Shown: positions 21,726 through 31,936 of the stretch, in pieces
Layout: each line of letters starts with the position of its first letter
Numbering within the stretch: position 1 is the first letter of the stretch
Origin: Paenibacillus xylaniclasticus
GTDB taxonomy: Bacteria; Bacillota; Bacilli; Paenibacillales; Paenibacillaceae
Assembly: GCF_004001065.1 (NCBI RefSeq)
Contig: NZ_BIML01000015.1
Span: forward strand, 1 to 64,000
DNA length: 64,000 bases
Reading direction: 5' to 3'
Made by a program: the position numbers and the translations under genes
The notes under the pieces: model-generated
Databases searched by the model: none
What the model saw: the letters and a program-made list of their open reading frames with translations, nothing else
What the model was told of the DNA's origin: nothing

Positions 21726-23261
21726 TTAAACGTGCTTCTTCTGAAATGCCGCAATATGCGCATACTCTTCTTGCAGCATACCCGAAATTCGTTCATAGAT
21801 GGTGATAAGCTCCCGATACACGGACGCTGCCTCTTCATTAGGACGGTGCGTATTAGATCGTCCTACCATGCTAGACACCACATCGAGCGAATGAACTCGG
21901 CCAAGTCCATACAAGCCTAGAATAACAGCTCCAAGACAGGAGCTCTCGAAGCTCTCCGGAACCTCCAGCTCCTGATCGAAAATATCAGCCATCATCTGCC
22001 GCCAGAGCACCGATCTTGCGAACCCGCCCGTTGCGTGTATACGGGTCGGCTTACCGCTCAGCTCCTTCAGCACCCGCAGCACTGCATTTATATTATAAAG
22101 AATGCCTTCTAACGCCGCTCTTACGAGATGTCCCTTCTTATGGTGAAGTCCAAGTCCGAAGTAAGAGCCGCGTGCGTTCGCATCCCACAGCGGGGCACGC
22201 TCGCCTGCCAAATACGGATGAAACAGCAGTCCGTCCGAGCCGGGGGCTACGCCTGCCGCGAGTGAGGTCAACAGCTCGTATGCATCCGCTCCCGTACGCT
22301 CTGCCTCCGCAACCTCCGCTTGTCCAAGCTGCTCCTTCACCCAGCGGAAAATGACGCCGCCGTTGTTCACCGCCCCGCCAATCACCCACAGCTTATCTGT
22401 CAGCGCATAACAGAATATACGTCCTTGCGGATCGGTGATCGGCTTGTCCGTTACGGTACGGATTGCTCCGCTTGTCCCGATCGTCACGGCCACAACACCC
22501 GGTGTGATCGCATTCAGTCCGAGATTGGACAGCACACCGTCGCTTGCCCCGACGAAGAACGGTGTGGACGGAAGCAAACCGGTCACTGTCGCATACTCTT
22601 CACGCAGCCCTTCAACCTTATACGTCGTCGGAACAAGCTTCGACAGCCGCTCCGGCGTAACGCCAGCGAGCGCGAGCGCTTCTTCGTCCCAATCGAGCCT
22701 CTCCAAATTGAACAGCCCGGTCGCCGACGCAATCGAATAATCAATCACATAGCTGCCGAACAGCTTGAAGAAGACATACTCCTTAATGGAAATAAATTTG
22801 CTGGCGCGCTCGAACAGCTCCCGCTTCTCATGCCGGAGCCAAACGAGCTTCGACAGCGGCGACATCGGATGAATCGGCGTGCCCGTCCTTCTATAGATCT
22901 CAAGTCCGTTCCATTCCCGCTTAATCTTCTCGGCCCATGCTGCGCTTCGGTTGTCTGCCCATGTAATACTGCGGGTAAGCGGCTTGCCATCCTCATCCAC
23001 CGCGATGACGCTGTGCATCGCCGAGCTGAACGAGACGAGCAGCACCTGCTCCGGCTTAATAGATCCTTGTTCCAATACCGACCGGATCGTTGCCAGTACG
23101 GCCGCGAATATTTGGTCTGGGTCCTGCTCCGCAACATCCGGCTGAGGAGACAACAGCGGGTATTCGATGCTATGGCTCGCTACGACAGCGCCGGCCTCCG
23201 TGAACAGCACCGACTTCGTGCTCGTCGTTCCGATATCGACTCCTATCATGTAGGCCATCAT
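21726..23261 (-). CDS. gntK: FGGY-family carbohydrate kinase, probably gluconokinase
   Basis: 511 residues, the usual FGGY kinase length. Phosphate-1 motif YMIGVDIGTTSTKSVLF at the N-terminus, ITWADNRSAAWAEKI and TGTPIHPMSPLSKLVWL near residues 90-140 (typical of gluconokinases), phosphate-2 motif AVTIGTSGAIRTV near 255, and the FGGY adenosine region GGFARSVLWRQMMADIF near 425. It phosphorylates gluconate, or a close sugar acid, to the 6-phosphate for the pentose phosphate pathway. No permease or repressor is adjacent. Start chosen at the first of two ATGs, with AAGAAGGA upstream. Confidence 0.85.
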   Translation of the reverse strand: MMAYMIGVDIGTTSTKSVLFTEAGAVVASHSIEYPLLSPQPDVAEQDPDQIFAAVLATIRSVLEQGSIKPEQVLLVSFSSAMHSVIAVDEDGKPLTRSITWADNRSAAWAEKIKREWNGLEIYRRTGTPIHPMSPLSKLVWLRHEKRELFERASKFISIKEYVFFKLFGSYVIDYSIASATGLFNLERLDWDEEALALAGVTPERLSKLVPTTYKVEGLREEYATVTGLLPSTPFFVGASDGVLSNLGLNAITPGVVAVTIGTSGAIRTVTDKPITDPQGRIFCYALTDKLWVIGGAVNNGGVIFRWVKEQLGQAEVAEAERTGADAYELLTSLAAGVAPGSDGLLFHPYLAGERAPLWDANARGSYFGLGLHHKKGHLVRAALEGILYNINAVLRVLKELSGKPTRIHATGGFARSVLWRQMMADIFDQELEVPESFESSCLGAVILGLYGLGRVHSLDVVSSMVGRSNTHRPNEEAASVYRELITIYERISGMLQEEYAHIAAFQKKHV

Positions 23262-23470
23262 GATATCCTTCTTTCCTTAAATTAATAATCTATTGCATCA
23301 TACCGCATCTACAGCCATCGTGCACGGCACGATTGTGCTCAATTGATATGAACATTTGCTGCCCAATGGGCAGATCGTTAAGCGTCCCTTTACACTTCAC
23401 TCCGACTTTACCGCTTCAAGGACGCATATACATGAATGATAGGCAAATAAGGGACGAGGAGGGCTGATGC

Positions 23471-25348
23471 ATGAATTGGCAAGCTGTTCAGCATCGTATA
23501 GAGGAACTATCTAAACAATTAACTGCAATCCAATCCCCCGACGGTGCATGGCGGATGTGCATTGACTGCGGGACGATGAGCGACTGCTTCGCGCTTACCG
23601 TCATTCGGTTGCTGGACATCCGCGATGAGGCGCTTATTCGCGAGCTCACCCGGCGAATCGTCTCACGCAAGGAACCAAATGGCGTATGGAAGCTGTTCCC
23701 CGACGAACGGGAAGGCAGTCTGGATGCGACGGCAGAAGCGCTGTTCGCCCTGCTCATCTCCGGACAATACAGCGACAGCGACCCGATCATTGCCGATGCC
23801 AAGCAATTTATACGCTCTCATGGCGGACTGTCGAAATCGCGGTCGCTGTTGACGCAAGCACTGTTATGCATTGCAGGCCAAGCCGACTGGCCGCAAGCGC
23901 TTCGCATTCCGCTTGCCGCATTATTCAGCAGCTCAGGGCCGCTGCCAAGTCTATTCCTCATGTCTGGCCATGCCCGCGTTCATTTTCTTCCTATTATTAT
24001 AATGGCGAACAAACGCTTCTCGCTTCGAACAGCATTCACCCCGGATCTGTCCTCCTTGTTCCTTAACGGAGTCCGGCGCTTTGAGAACGACTCCCCCATC
24101 ATCTCCGTCCTAAGCAGCATGTTCGGTACAGCGGCCGGACTGCTTAGCCCTGAAGATGACAAGCTGTATGAGCAAGCGATCTCGTTCCTGCTGGAGCGTA
24201 TAGAGCCCGACGGCACGCTGCTTACCTACTCCACTGCTTCCGCCTTATTGATGCTCACCCTCATCGCCGCCGGACGTACGCCTGCCGACCCGATTATTAC
24301 CGCTTCGGTACGCGGCATCCGCACTCTGCTGTGCGGCAATCCGTCTATGATGCAAATTGCGACGCCGACCGTCTGGGATACGGGCATGCTGGCGCACGCG
24401 CTAAGGGAGGCCGGCATGCCGACTGCAAGCGAGACGCTTCGGCGGGCAGCCCATTATTTGCGCCAGCGGCAGCATACCCGCTACGGCGATTGGTCAATCC
24501 GTAATCCGGGGACCGCACCCGGCGGATGGGGCTTCTCGAATGTGAGCACGCGCTACCCAGACTGTGATAGTACGCACGCCGCGATGCGGGCGCTCCAATC
24601 GGATGCACCTTTTGCACCAGGATCTACCGCCGCCGCCGCTGAGCACTGGGAACGCGGACTGAACTGGCTTGTTACGATGCGTAACGACGACGGCGGCTGG
24701 CCAGCGTTCGAACGCAACGGCAAGCCGCTGACGGCAGACTTATTCGGCTTTGTCGGCGCGGCCGATATCGTCAACGACTTATCGATGCCGGATCTGACCG
24801 GGCGAGTGCTTGAGTATCTCGGCTCATCGATCGGCTTGACCACAGCGCAGCAATGGCTTCATCACTCGGCAAAGTGGATGCTGTCCCAGCAGGAGAAGGA
24901 CGGCAGCTGGTTCGGACGCTGGGGCATTACGTATACGCATGGCACTGGAGCGGCCGTTCTTGGCTTGACCGCTATCGGCGTCAAGCCGGATCATACAGCG
25001 ATAAGGAAATCGGTCCGCTGGCTGCTGTCGATTCAGAACGATGACGGAGGCTGGGGCGAATCGTGCTACAGCGACCAGCAGCGGCACTACGTTCCGCTTC
25101 ACTTCAGCACACCTTCCCAGACGGCATGGGCATTGGATGCGCTTATTGCCGCTTTGACTAAGCCAACGAAGGAGCTGGAGCGGGGAGCCGAGGCGCTGCT
25201 CCGGATGATGGAGGCCCCGCCTGAGCAGCGAAGCACTTACCCGACAGGCGCAGGCCTGGCTGGCATGGTATATGTCCATTATGATAGCAATAACTGGATC
25301 TGGCCATTGCTCACGCTCTCACGGCTTCTGCGAAAGTTCGGCTCTTAA
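23471..25348 (+). CDS. shc: Squalene-hopene cyclase-family terpene cyclase with DxDS motif
   Basis: 625 residues, the right size and order for class II cyclases of the squalene-hopene/sporulenol type. Repeated QW motifs are visible (GAWRMC, GGWPAF, GSWFGRW, GGWGES), as is the ITYTHGTGAAVLGL segment and the C-terminal STYPTGAGLAGMVY(V)HY. The catalytic motif, normally DxDD, reads DCDS at residues 364-367, keeping the proton-donor Asp (third position) but not the last Asp. The product could be hopanoid, a sporulenol-like sesquarterpenoid, or nothing. No squalene synthase genes nearby. GAGGAGGG lies 7 nt before the ATG. Confidence 0.85.
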   Translation: MNWQAVQHRIEELSKQLTAIQSPDGAWRMCIDCGTMSDCFALTVIRLLDIRDEALIRELTRRIVSRKEPNGVWKLFPDEREGSLDATAEALFALLISGQYSDSDPIIADAKQFIRSHGGLSKSRSLLTQALLCIAGQADWPQALRIPLAALFSSSGPLPSLFLMSGHARVHFLPIIIMANKRFSLRTAFTPDLSSLFLNGVRRFENDSPIISVLSSMFGTAAGLLSPEDDKLYEQAISFLLERIEPDGTLLTYSTASALLMLTLIAAGRTPADPIITASVRGIRTLLCGNPSMMQIATPTVWDTGMLAHALREAGMPTASETLRRAAHYLRQRQHTRYGDWSIRNPGTAPGGWGFSNVSTRYPDCDSTHAAMRALQSDAPFAPGSTAAAAEHWERGLNWLVTMRNDDGGWPAFERNGKPLTADLFGFVGAADIVNDLSMPDLTGRVLEYLGSSIGLTTAQQWLHHSAKWMLSQQEKDGSWFGRWGITYTHGTGAAVLGLTAIGVKPDHTAIRKSVRWLLSIQNDDGGWGESCYSDQQRHYVPLHFSTPSQTAWALDALIAALTKPTKELERGAEALLRMMEAPPEQRSTYPTGAGLAGMVYVHYDSNNWIWPLLTLSRLLRKFGS

Positions 25349-25409
25349 TCGGCAGCGTGATACAATAGAAATGACACATTCCAAAAATCAATAGAGGGAG
25401 AATCAACAG

Positions 25410-25739
25410 ATGCCGCACTTGTTATTTAGAGGAATTAGCCCCGATAGACTACGCCCAATCGCTGAGCCGCTTGCTCGCCAGCTCGCCGATATATGCAGCT
25501 GTGGAACCGACAACTTTACGATGGACTGCTTCCATACAACAGCTGTCTATGGCGGGGAAGGAGAGAGCTCCTTTCCCTTCGTAGAGGTGGCATGGTTCGA
25601 GCGTGGAGACGACGTACGCGGTCGGTTCGCCGAAGCGGTAACCAAGCACCTAACCGAGCTCGGACTAACCGGTATAGAGGTAGCTTTCCGTACCTATCGG
25701 GAAGACAGCTACTATATTGACGGCAAGCCGCTTGGCTGA
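25410..25739 (+). CDS. DUF1904 family protein
   Basis: 109 residues, matching the DUF1904 family in length and in its LFRGISPDRLRPIAEPL opening and ending EDSYYIDGKPLG. Related in fold to the small tautomerase-like superfamily, but no catalytic proline remains after the start Met in the expected pattern beyond MPHLLF (Pro2 is present). Function unknown. It follows the cyclase gene by 61 nt on the same strand with AGAGGGAG as ribosome site, so co-transcription is possible. Confidence 0.8.
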   Translation: MPHLLFRGISPDRLRPIAEPLARQLADICSCGTDNFTMDCFHTTAVYGGEGESSFPFVEVAWFERGDDVRGRFAEAVTKHLTELGLTGIEVAFRTYREDSYYIDGKPLG

Positions 25740-25802
25740 TGCAGCATGTTCACCGTCTGCTCTTTCATCACCCAAAATATGAAATAGACTGCTTAAATAA
25801 AG

Positions 25803-25841
25803 GGCACCCCGTATAACAGACATAATAGTCCTAGGGGTGCC
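25803..25841 (-). terminator. Terminator of the S8 protease gene
   Basis: Arms GGCACCCC and GGGGTGCC separated by 23 nt; on the minus strand the stem is followed by CTTTATTTAA. The loop is long and the T run weak, so it may be leaky. It lies about 40 nt after the protease stop codon. Confidence 0.6.
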
Positions 25842-25882
25842 TAACCAAGCCATCCTTAAACTCAAATTAAATCGTCCTGCGA

Positions 25883-28800
25883 TTAATTAATAAATTCAAT
25901 AGCCTCTAGCAATCTCTTAAGAACAACGGTCATCTCCGCTCTCGAGACCGTGCGTGAAGGAGCATAGGTTGTACTGCTAACTCCCTCAATAATATGCTTA
26001 GCAAGCAATAGTTGTACACTATCTCTTGCCCAAGATGAAATCTGATTCATATCCTTAAACTTATCTAAATCCGCTGATGAATGTTCTGCCATCGCCGTGC
26101 CGCTTGAGCTGGCAATGAACTGTAGGGCTCTTGCCACAATAACGGCCATTTCTTCACGGGTGATGAAATCATTCGGCGCAAACCGATTCCCGTCTCGCCC
26201 GAAAATTAATTGAGCCGAAGCTGCCGCTCTAACATCCCCATAATACCAATCCGACTCCTTAACATCTTGAAACTCACTTGTACCACCATCAGTTAAATTC
26301 AGAGCCCGACTTAATATAGATGAGAACTCAGCACGAGTAGCCTTCTGACTTGGAGAGAATAGACCGGATTTTTGCCCAAATATAATCTGCTTAGAAGCAA
26401 GCTGTTCAATCGCTTGCTGCGCCCAATGACCGTGAATATCTGAAAATGTCTTATCTTGGGTAATAACAGCGTACAAGCTATTCCCATTGCGCTTCATTAT
26501 CACTTCTGTTCGTCCGCCGCTTAACGGCTTGAATACAGCTGGAGCAAAGGACAACTGCTTTGCATTCAGATCAATCCTTAATACCGCAGCCTTCGAGGAT
26601 TGAACGGAAGTTGGGATAATGAACGATCGAGCCGCATAGTAAGACCCGAAGCTCTCAATAGCCAGTTCGTTTCCGTTTGACTGTGCAGCTACGCTGAAAT
26701 CGATAACGGGGCTAATCACTTTTAATCCATTCGTTCGGATAAGCTCTTGTGCTGCTTGCGCAAGCTCATTGCCAGCAACACTCAGTCCAACTACAATGTC
26801 CAATTCACTTAAAGATACGTCAAGCTTGTTCGCTATACTTTGGATATCCAATGCTTGTAGTGGCAAATCGTAAGTCATTTCATTGGCACGAATCTGGATG
26901 ACTACACCTTGATCGGCTGCGGCTTCATCAGCTAAAATCTCTGCCGGCAAACGAACGACAACAGATTGTTTAACATCCTCCAGATTAACAATGATCTTCT
27001 TCTGCTCAGCCTCTATGCTCGAAGAAGAAAGCAGGAATTGAAGTGCTTCTTTCAGTTCAGAAGGTTGAATCGTAATTTCAATTTGTTCTTCTCCTTGTTG
27101 TTGAACTTCACTTCTGTGCAATGCATGGCTTGGAAGCTCCAAATTTCCATTACGTAATACAACCGTCTGGTTGGAAGGTTGTGTTGGAATAACCGTCAGT
27201 ACTCCGCTTCCTGACTGCGGCGGTTCGCTGCCTTCTTGAGGCGGTTCAACTCCTTCTTGCGGTGGCACATTTCCTTCTTGAGGCGGCTCGCCTCCTTCTT
27301 GCGGTCGTTGTCCTCCAGAGTTACCTCCCCCATCACCATCTGTATCTCCCGGCTGCGGATGCTGGCCTCCTGCATTTCCACCTCCAGCATTCCCCCCGCC
27401 TCCTGGCTGTGGCTGCACCCCTCCCGTATCCGGGATAGTAGGAATTACACGTTCTATTTCAATCGTTTGATCGGCGTAATTGCCCGCTTTATCATAGGCC
27501 TCTACCTTAATGAAATTTCGTCCCATAGATAAATCAAACTTTTGTACAATTGCCTTTTCCGCACGTTTACCATAATTTATCCCCTGACTATCCCAGTACA
27601 ACGTATTTCCATTAACCAATATCGAGTGAAGCGAATAATCATCCGATACTGTCACGCTTAAGTTAACCGAACTTTCTTCGGTTTGATAGATATTCGTGTG
27701 ATCCCAAGAAATAGTTGGAGCAGAAATATCAACTAGAACCGTTCGATCCAACCGTGTCCTATTTCCACCCTCGTCTGCAGCCTCGATAGCGATCACTTGC
27801 TTTCCTTCAGGCAATTTCAATACCCCTGAAACAAGTCGAAGTGATCCATAGTAGAAGGAGTTATAGACGGGGATCGATATCCAATCACCTAATTGCCCAT
27901 TAATAGCGACATTAACATCCGACTCTCTGTCGGAAATGAGCACATTGCTTAACTCGACCTGGCTAATATCTAATATTTGAAAAGCTGATATCGGAAGCCC
28001 GTATATATTAAGCAATGGTTTGGATTGATCCACACGAATTGGATAAAAAAGTCTGCCGATAATTTGATCGTTCTCGTCATATGCGTCAATAAATAATGCT
28101 CCGAATCTCTGCTCAGCAGTTAATTGACCCGGGTCAAATGTAATAGAATGACTTACAGCGTCAATGGATGCCAAACCGGTACTTGTACTCGAAAAATTAA
28201 GCGCAGCGTCCCCCCAGTTCAGTGAATAATCATAGCGGATCGGCTGCTTAGCATTCGGATCTACCGTCCAACTAATTGTATTGTTCATTGCTGATAGGAC
28301 AGGCCACTCGTTCTCAGATGATAGCGTCCGCAATACACCTTGATTATAACTAAACAGCTCAATCGTTTTATTGAACGCTAATAAGGTATTGCTCTCGGTA
28401 TAACCTTCAAACTTTAATCGGAACGCAGAGATAATATCCGCTGGAAGCTCACTTCTTTGAATCGAAATAACGGATTGTCGATCAGTTCCATTAACAGACT
28501 TTAGATAAGTCCATTCGTCCATTCCTTGTGTATAGGATTGATAATACACATTCGTTCCGTATACAGCGTCCGTTACACTCAGATGGATTTCTAGAGGAGC
28601 GTCGTCGGTAAAATCCGAAATTTTATAAAGATCCGTATTAAACTGAGCATACGCTTGATCTATCGCTTGAATTTCAATCTTTTGCAGCTCTAGAGCCGGG
28701 ATATAGCCGCTGTCCGTTCCAACAATCCGCCCTTGGTCATCATAAGCATCTATCGTATATAGAACAGCTTCAGTAGTCCCCAAGATTTGACTCACCGTTA

Positions 28801-31800
28801 TAACATTCGACTGCCCGATGCTCGCCTGTACTCCACTTCCGAGTTCTTGTACACCATCATACAGTCGAGCTTCGACCCGTTTCACTGCGGAGACAGCCTG
28901 CTCATGAATCGAGTAATGGATAACAGCATCTTGACCTTCTACAATTGGTCCCCTAATTCCAGATTCCACAATAGCATTAACATAGACACGAATTACATCA
29001 GACTCGGTTAATAGATTTCCGTCCACATCGTAGGCCTGGACAACTAGGCTATGCTCCCCCGCCTCCAACACGGCATGTAATCGATGAGCTCCTTGCAGCG
29101 CCTCATCCAAAATAGCTCCATCTTCTATTAATACGACCGACGCCACCTCATCGGATGCCTGAAACGACAGCTCAACCGTTCCATCTGGCGCATAAATTTC
29201 ATTTTCTGATGGTTCAAGCGTTAAGTATGGTGAAGTAATGGTAATCATTTCGTTCACTTCTTGCGTATTCATTGCATAGTCCCATACCTGAACCGTTACC
29301 TTATGCTCACCTAATGGTACATTAGGTATAAAGAATGAGGTACTAGCAGGATCAAGGTAATCGTACATAATAATTTGATCGTCCAGCCGTATATCATATC
29401 CCCACAAATCACTTCCGCCCATGTCCGATCCAACATAATCGACTCGGACTCCATCCGCTTGCTGTGATAACGTTACATCCAAGGTCGGCCTCGTCAGGTC
29501 AACTCGAAGATCGGTCTCAATCGATTGCCAATCATCTGCAATATTCTCGTTACCAGATTGAGGGAGCGTATTGATTCGCAGCGTATACTTCCCTTCCGGC
29601 ACGATCTGTTGCCGACCGGTCTTTGTATTAAAGTAGGTTCCGTCCCAAAGCATAGGCAGCGCATTGTTCCAGAACCAGCTATAATTCTTCATAAAGCCTT
29701 TTTTAACATCGTCGAACTTGTATTCCACCCACACCTGCCCTTGTTCATCAACAACTTGAAAAATTTGCTTCTTGGCATGTCTCAATAACTGGTAGTTAAA
29801 CATAATTCCCGGCTGCGCCATTGGCGAAAAGGCCACTTTATCCGGATCAATGGTGTTAAATGTATAATCATACCCGCTTGGTATGTAACCATTCGATTCA
29901 TATATTCCGGTTGGGATCATTGTATTCAAGAAGTTATCCAGTCCATTATGTTTCGCTACTTCATTGAGCATTGAGATCGATGCCCAATCACCTACATAAC
30001 CAAAGAACGGAATGGTTAACGACGGAACATGATCGGACGTTAACTCTACCCAACCGCCTACATATTGTTCGCTGGCAGCCCCATCAGGCAGCGTTAAAGT
30101 AACGATAAACTTCTTCGTCTCGTAAGCAGATAGCGTTATTTGATTATGAGGCAAACCGGTTGAAACGACAGCCCCATCTATTAGGGAGGCGGTTACGCCC
30201 ACATCCGTTATATTTTCTGTAAAAACACCATTATTGGATACCGTATAAGTCAAGCTCCTATTCGACAAGTTTGTCACTTGTAACGTGAATTGTGTAGAAT
30301 GAGATATTTCGCGAAGTGAAATGCTTGACTCCTCTTTCTCACTCATGACAACAGCTGGCGTTTGAATAGCTTGCTCGATGCGCACCGATCCGGCGCCTTG
30401 AGCATTCGGCAAGTATGGTAACCCATTCTCCTGCTTTATAATTTCTGCTGTATTAGTAAGCGCAGCCCGAATTTGAGCCACTGACGGAGACAGACCTTTA
30501 TTCTTAAACGCTTCCTTCACTAGGGCGGAGGCGCCGGCTATATATGGCGAAGCCATAGATGTGCCGTTATAGGCTTGATAAGGCTCATCGCTATCGTATA
30601 TGGTTGGCTTTATAATATCTGTACCGGGGGCAGTAATATCCGGCTTCAATCCAAGATCCGGGATAGGCCCGCGTGAACTAAAGCTGGCGATATGTAGACT
30701 TCCATCGGTCTCCGACTGGCCTGATGCTGCCACTGAAATCGCTGCAGACCAAACCGCTGGCGTACCAATCGTTCCATAGTCGTTCCATTCAGGCATATCC
30801 GGATAGAATGCATGACCATAATTTCCACCCGAAATTGTAACAACAATTCCTGCATCTACCGCTCTTTGTACCGCTAACAATTCAGGCTGATCGCTGCTGA
30901 CATAACCGGCAGGACTCGAAATGCTGATGTTAATGACATCGGCTTTATAAGTGATCGCATGATCGATACCCGCAATAATATCATCTGACATTGCAAAATC
31001 AACTTCAGGGTCATTAGAAAACACCTTCTCAGCCAAAATACGCGCATTAGGCGCAACCCCAACTCCGAATTCCGGATGTACTGGGTTCCCTTGTCCTGCT
31101 GCAATTGCAGCTACATGAGTACCGTGGCCTATAAAAGAAGGAATAATATCATTATTTCGATCGGCCCAGTTATAACCACCAATTACTTTCGAAGTATATC
31201 CTCCTGACTCTGTCAAATCTTGCGTTGACACAGGCTTTGATGTGCCATTACCAGCAAATTCGGGAAACCTATAATCTACTCCGTCATCTAAAATCGCAAT
31301 CGTCAGATCATCGCCCAGCAAAGAATAGCTCTGTAGTTGATTCTGTACTCGACTCGCCGCTGATGCTTCCGAAACAAGATCACGCTTGTATTGATTCGCA
31401 ATATGAACCGCTTTCACTTGACTCATAGCTTGTAGACGCTGAAGATCTTTATACTTGATCGTGCCGCTCCAGCCATTCATCGTATTCGTAAAGCTCGCTC
31501 TCTTCTTAAAGGACAAACCAGACTGGTCCAGCTTTTTAATGACTTGTGTCTGATAGTTAATAATATCAGCCCGCATTTGCTTCATTTCGTTCGGAGTCGT
31601 TCTAGCTAATGACTTCCCTTGTGAATTAATCTTTTGTAAACTGCTGGCCTGCTCCAATTCCACAATGACGCGAACCTCATCTTCCGGCTTATAATCAAAA
31701 TTGTTGACGTTCAAAGCTTCTTGCATGCGATCGGCGATCGCTTGCACTTTCGAGCCATCTGGAATTCTACGCTCACTAAGAATATTTGAGCGGGCACTTG

Positions 31801-31936
31801 ACTCAGTGGATAAGGATGATTTATGGCTAACGCTGCCCTTTTCAACCGTCTGAGCATTAACAACTCCATAAAGTACATTGCTTAGTAAGAAAATAGTGCA
31901 TAAGCTTGCCGTTATTGTTCGCCAATTGAGCTTCAA
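25883..31936 (-). CDS. Giant surface S8 subtilisin-like protease with SLH anchor
   Basis: 2,017 residues from the TTG at 31936 (GGAGG 7 nt upstream); the ATG at 31942 is only 1 nt from that site. A signal peptide (SLCTIFLLSNVLYGVVNAQ) is followed by an I9-like propeptide and a subtilase domain with Asp in IAILDDGVDYR (~218), His in GHGTHVAAIAAG (~272) and Ser in NGTSMASPYIAG (~460). About 900 residues of Fn3/Ig-like repeats come next, then a Pro/Gly/Gln/Glu-rich linker (about 1510-1590), a further beta region, and three S-layer-homology domains at the C-terminus (SDIHGHWAQQAIEQL, FQDVKESDWYYGDVRAA, FKDMNQISSWARDSVQ). It would sit on the cell wall and degrade extracellular proteins. The gene is visibly more AT-rich than its neighbours. 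Confidence 0.92.
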   Translation of the reverse strand: MKLNWRTITASLCTIFLLSNVLYGVVNAQTVEKGSVSHKSSLSTESSARSNILSERRIPDGSKVQAIADRMQEALNVNNFDYKPEDEVRVIVELEQASSLQKINSQGKSLARTTPNEMKQMRADIINYQTQVIKKLDQSGLSFKKRASFTNTMNGWSGTIKYKDLQRLQAMSQVKAVHIANQYKRDLVSEASAASRVQNQLQSYSLLGDDLTIAILDDGVDYRFPEFAGNGTSKPVSTQDLTESGGYTSKVIGGYNWADRNNDIIPSFIGHGTHVAAIAAGQGNPVHPEFGVGVAPNARILAEKVFSNDPEVDFAMSDDIIAGIDHAITYKADVINISISSPAGYVSSDQPELLAVQRAVDAGIVVTISGGNYGHAFYPDMPEWNDYGTIGTPAVWSAAISVAASGQSETDGSLHIASFSSRGPIPDLGLKPDITAPGTDIIKPTIYDSDEPYQAYNGTSMASPYIAGASALVKEAFKNKGLSPSVAQIRAALTNTAEIIKQENGLPYLPNAQGAGSVRIEQAIQTPAVVMSEKEESSISLREISHSTQFTLQVTNLSNRSLTYTVSNNGVFTENITDVGVTASLIDGAVVSTGLPHNQITLSAYETKKFIVTLTLPDGAASEQYVGGWVELTSDHVPSLTIPFFGYVGDWASISMLNEVAKHNGLDNFLNTMIPTGIYESNGYIPSGYDYTFNTIDPDKVAFSPMAQPGIMFNYQLLRHAKKQIFQVVDEQGQVWVEYKFDDVKKGFMKNYSWFWNNALPMLWDGTYFNTKTGRQQIVPEGKYTLRINTLPQSGNENIADDWQSIETDLRVDLTRPTLDVTLSQQADGVRVDYVGSDMGGSDLWGYDIRLDDQIIMYDYLDPASTSFFIPNVPLGEHKVTVQVWDYAMNTQEVNEMITITSPYLTLEPSENEIYAPDGTVELSFQASDEVASVVLIEDGAILDEALQGAHRLHAVLEAGEHSLVVQAYDVDGNLLTESDVIRVYVNAIVESGIRGPIVEGQDAVIHYSIHEQAVSAVKRVEARLYDGVQELGSGVQASIGQSNVITVSQILGTTEAVLYTIDAYDDQGRIVGTDSGYIPALELQKIEIQAIDQAYAQFNTDLYKISDFTDDAPLEIHLSVTDAVYGTNVYYQSYTQGMDEWTYLKSVNGTDRQSVISIQRSELPADIISAFRLKFEGYTESNTLLAFNKTIELFSYNQGVLRTLSSENEWPVLSAMNNTISWTVDPNAKQPIRYDYSLNWGDAALNFSSTSTGLASIDAVSHSITFDPGQLTAEQRFGALFIDAYDENDQIIGRLFYPIRVDQSKPLLNIYGLPISAFQILDISQVELSNVLISDRESDVNVAINGQLGDWISIPVYNSFYYGSLRLVSGVLKLPEGKQVIAIEAADEGGNRTRLDRTVLVDISAPTISWDHTNIYQTEESSVNLSVTVSDDYSLHSILVNGNTLYWDSQGINYGKRAEKAIVQKFDLSMGRNFIKVEAYDKAGNYADQTIEIERVIPTIPDTGGVQPQPGGGGNAGGGNAGGQHPQPGDTDGDGGGNSGGQRPQEGGEPPQEGNVPPQEGVEPPQEGSEPPQSGSGVLTVIPTQPSNQTVVLRNGNLELPSHALHRSEVQQQGEEQIEITIQPSELKEALQFLLSSSSIEAEQKKIIVNLEDVKQSVVVRLPAEILADEAAADQGVVIQIRANEMTYDLPLQALDIQSIANKLDVSLSELDIVVGLSVAGNELAQAAQELIRTNGLKVISPVIDFSVAAQSNGNELAIESFGSYYAARSFIIPTSVQSSKAAVLRIDLNAKQLSFAPAVFKPLSGGRTEVIMKRNGNSLYAVITQDKTFSDIHGHWAQQAIEQLASKQIIFGQKSGLFSPSQKATRAEFSSILSRALNLTDGGTSEFQDVKESDWYYGDVRAAASAQLIFGRDGNRFAPNDFITREEMAVIVARALQFIASSSGTAMAEHSSADLDKFKDMNQISSWARDSVQLLLAKHIIEGVSSTTYAPSRTVSRAEMTVVLKRLLEAIEFIN

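Noticed and set aside
22320-23285. 321-codon plus-strand frame opposite the gluconokinase gene
   Set aside because: Antisense shadow of a clear FGGY kinase; no ribosome site or family features.
27190-27420. Repeat DNA in the protease as a CRISPR array
   Set aside because: The repeats are in frame and encode PPQEG-type linker units; there are no unique spacers.
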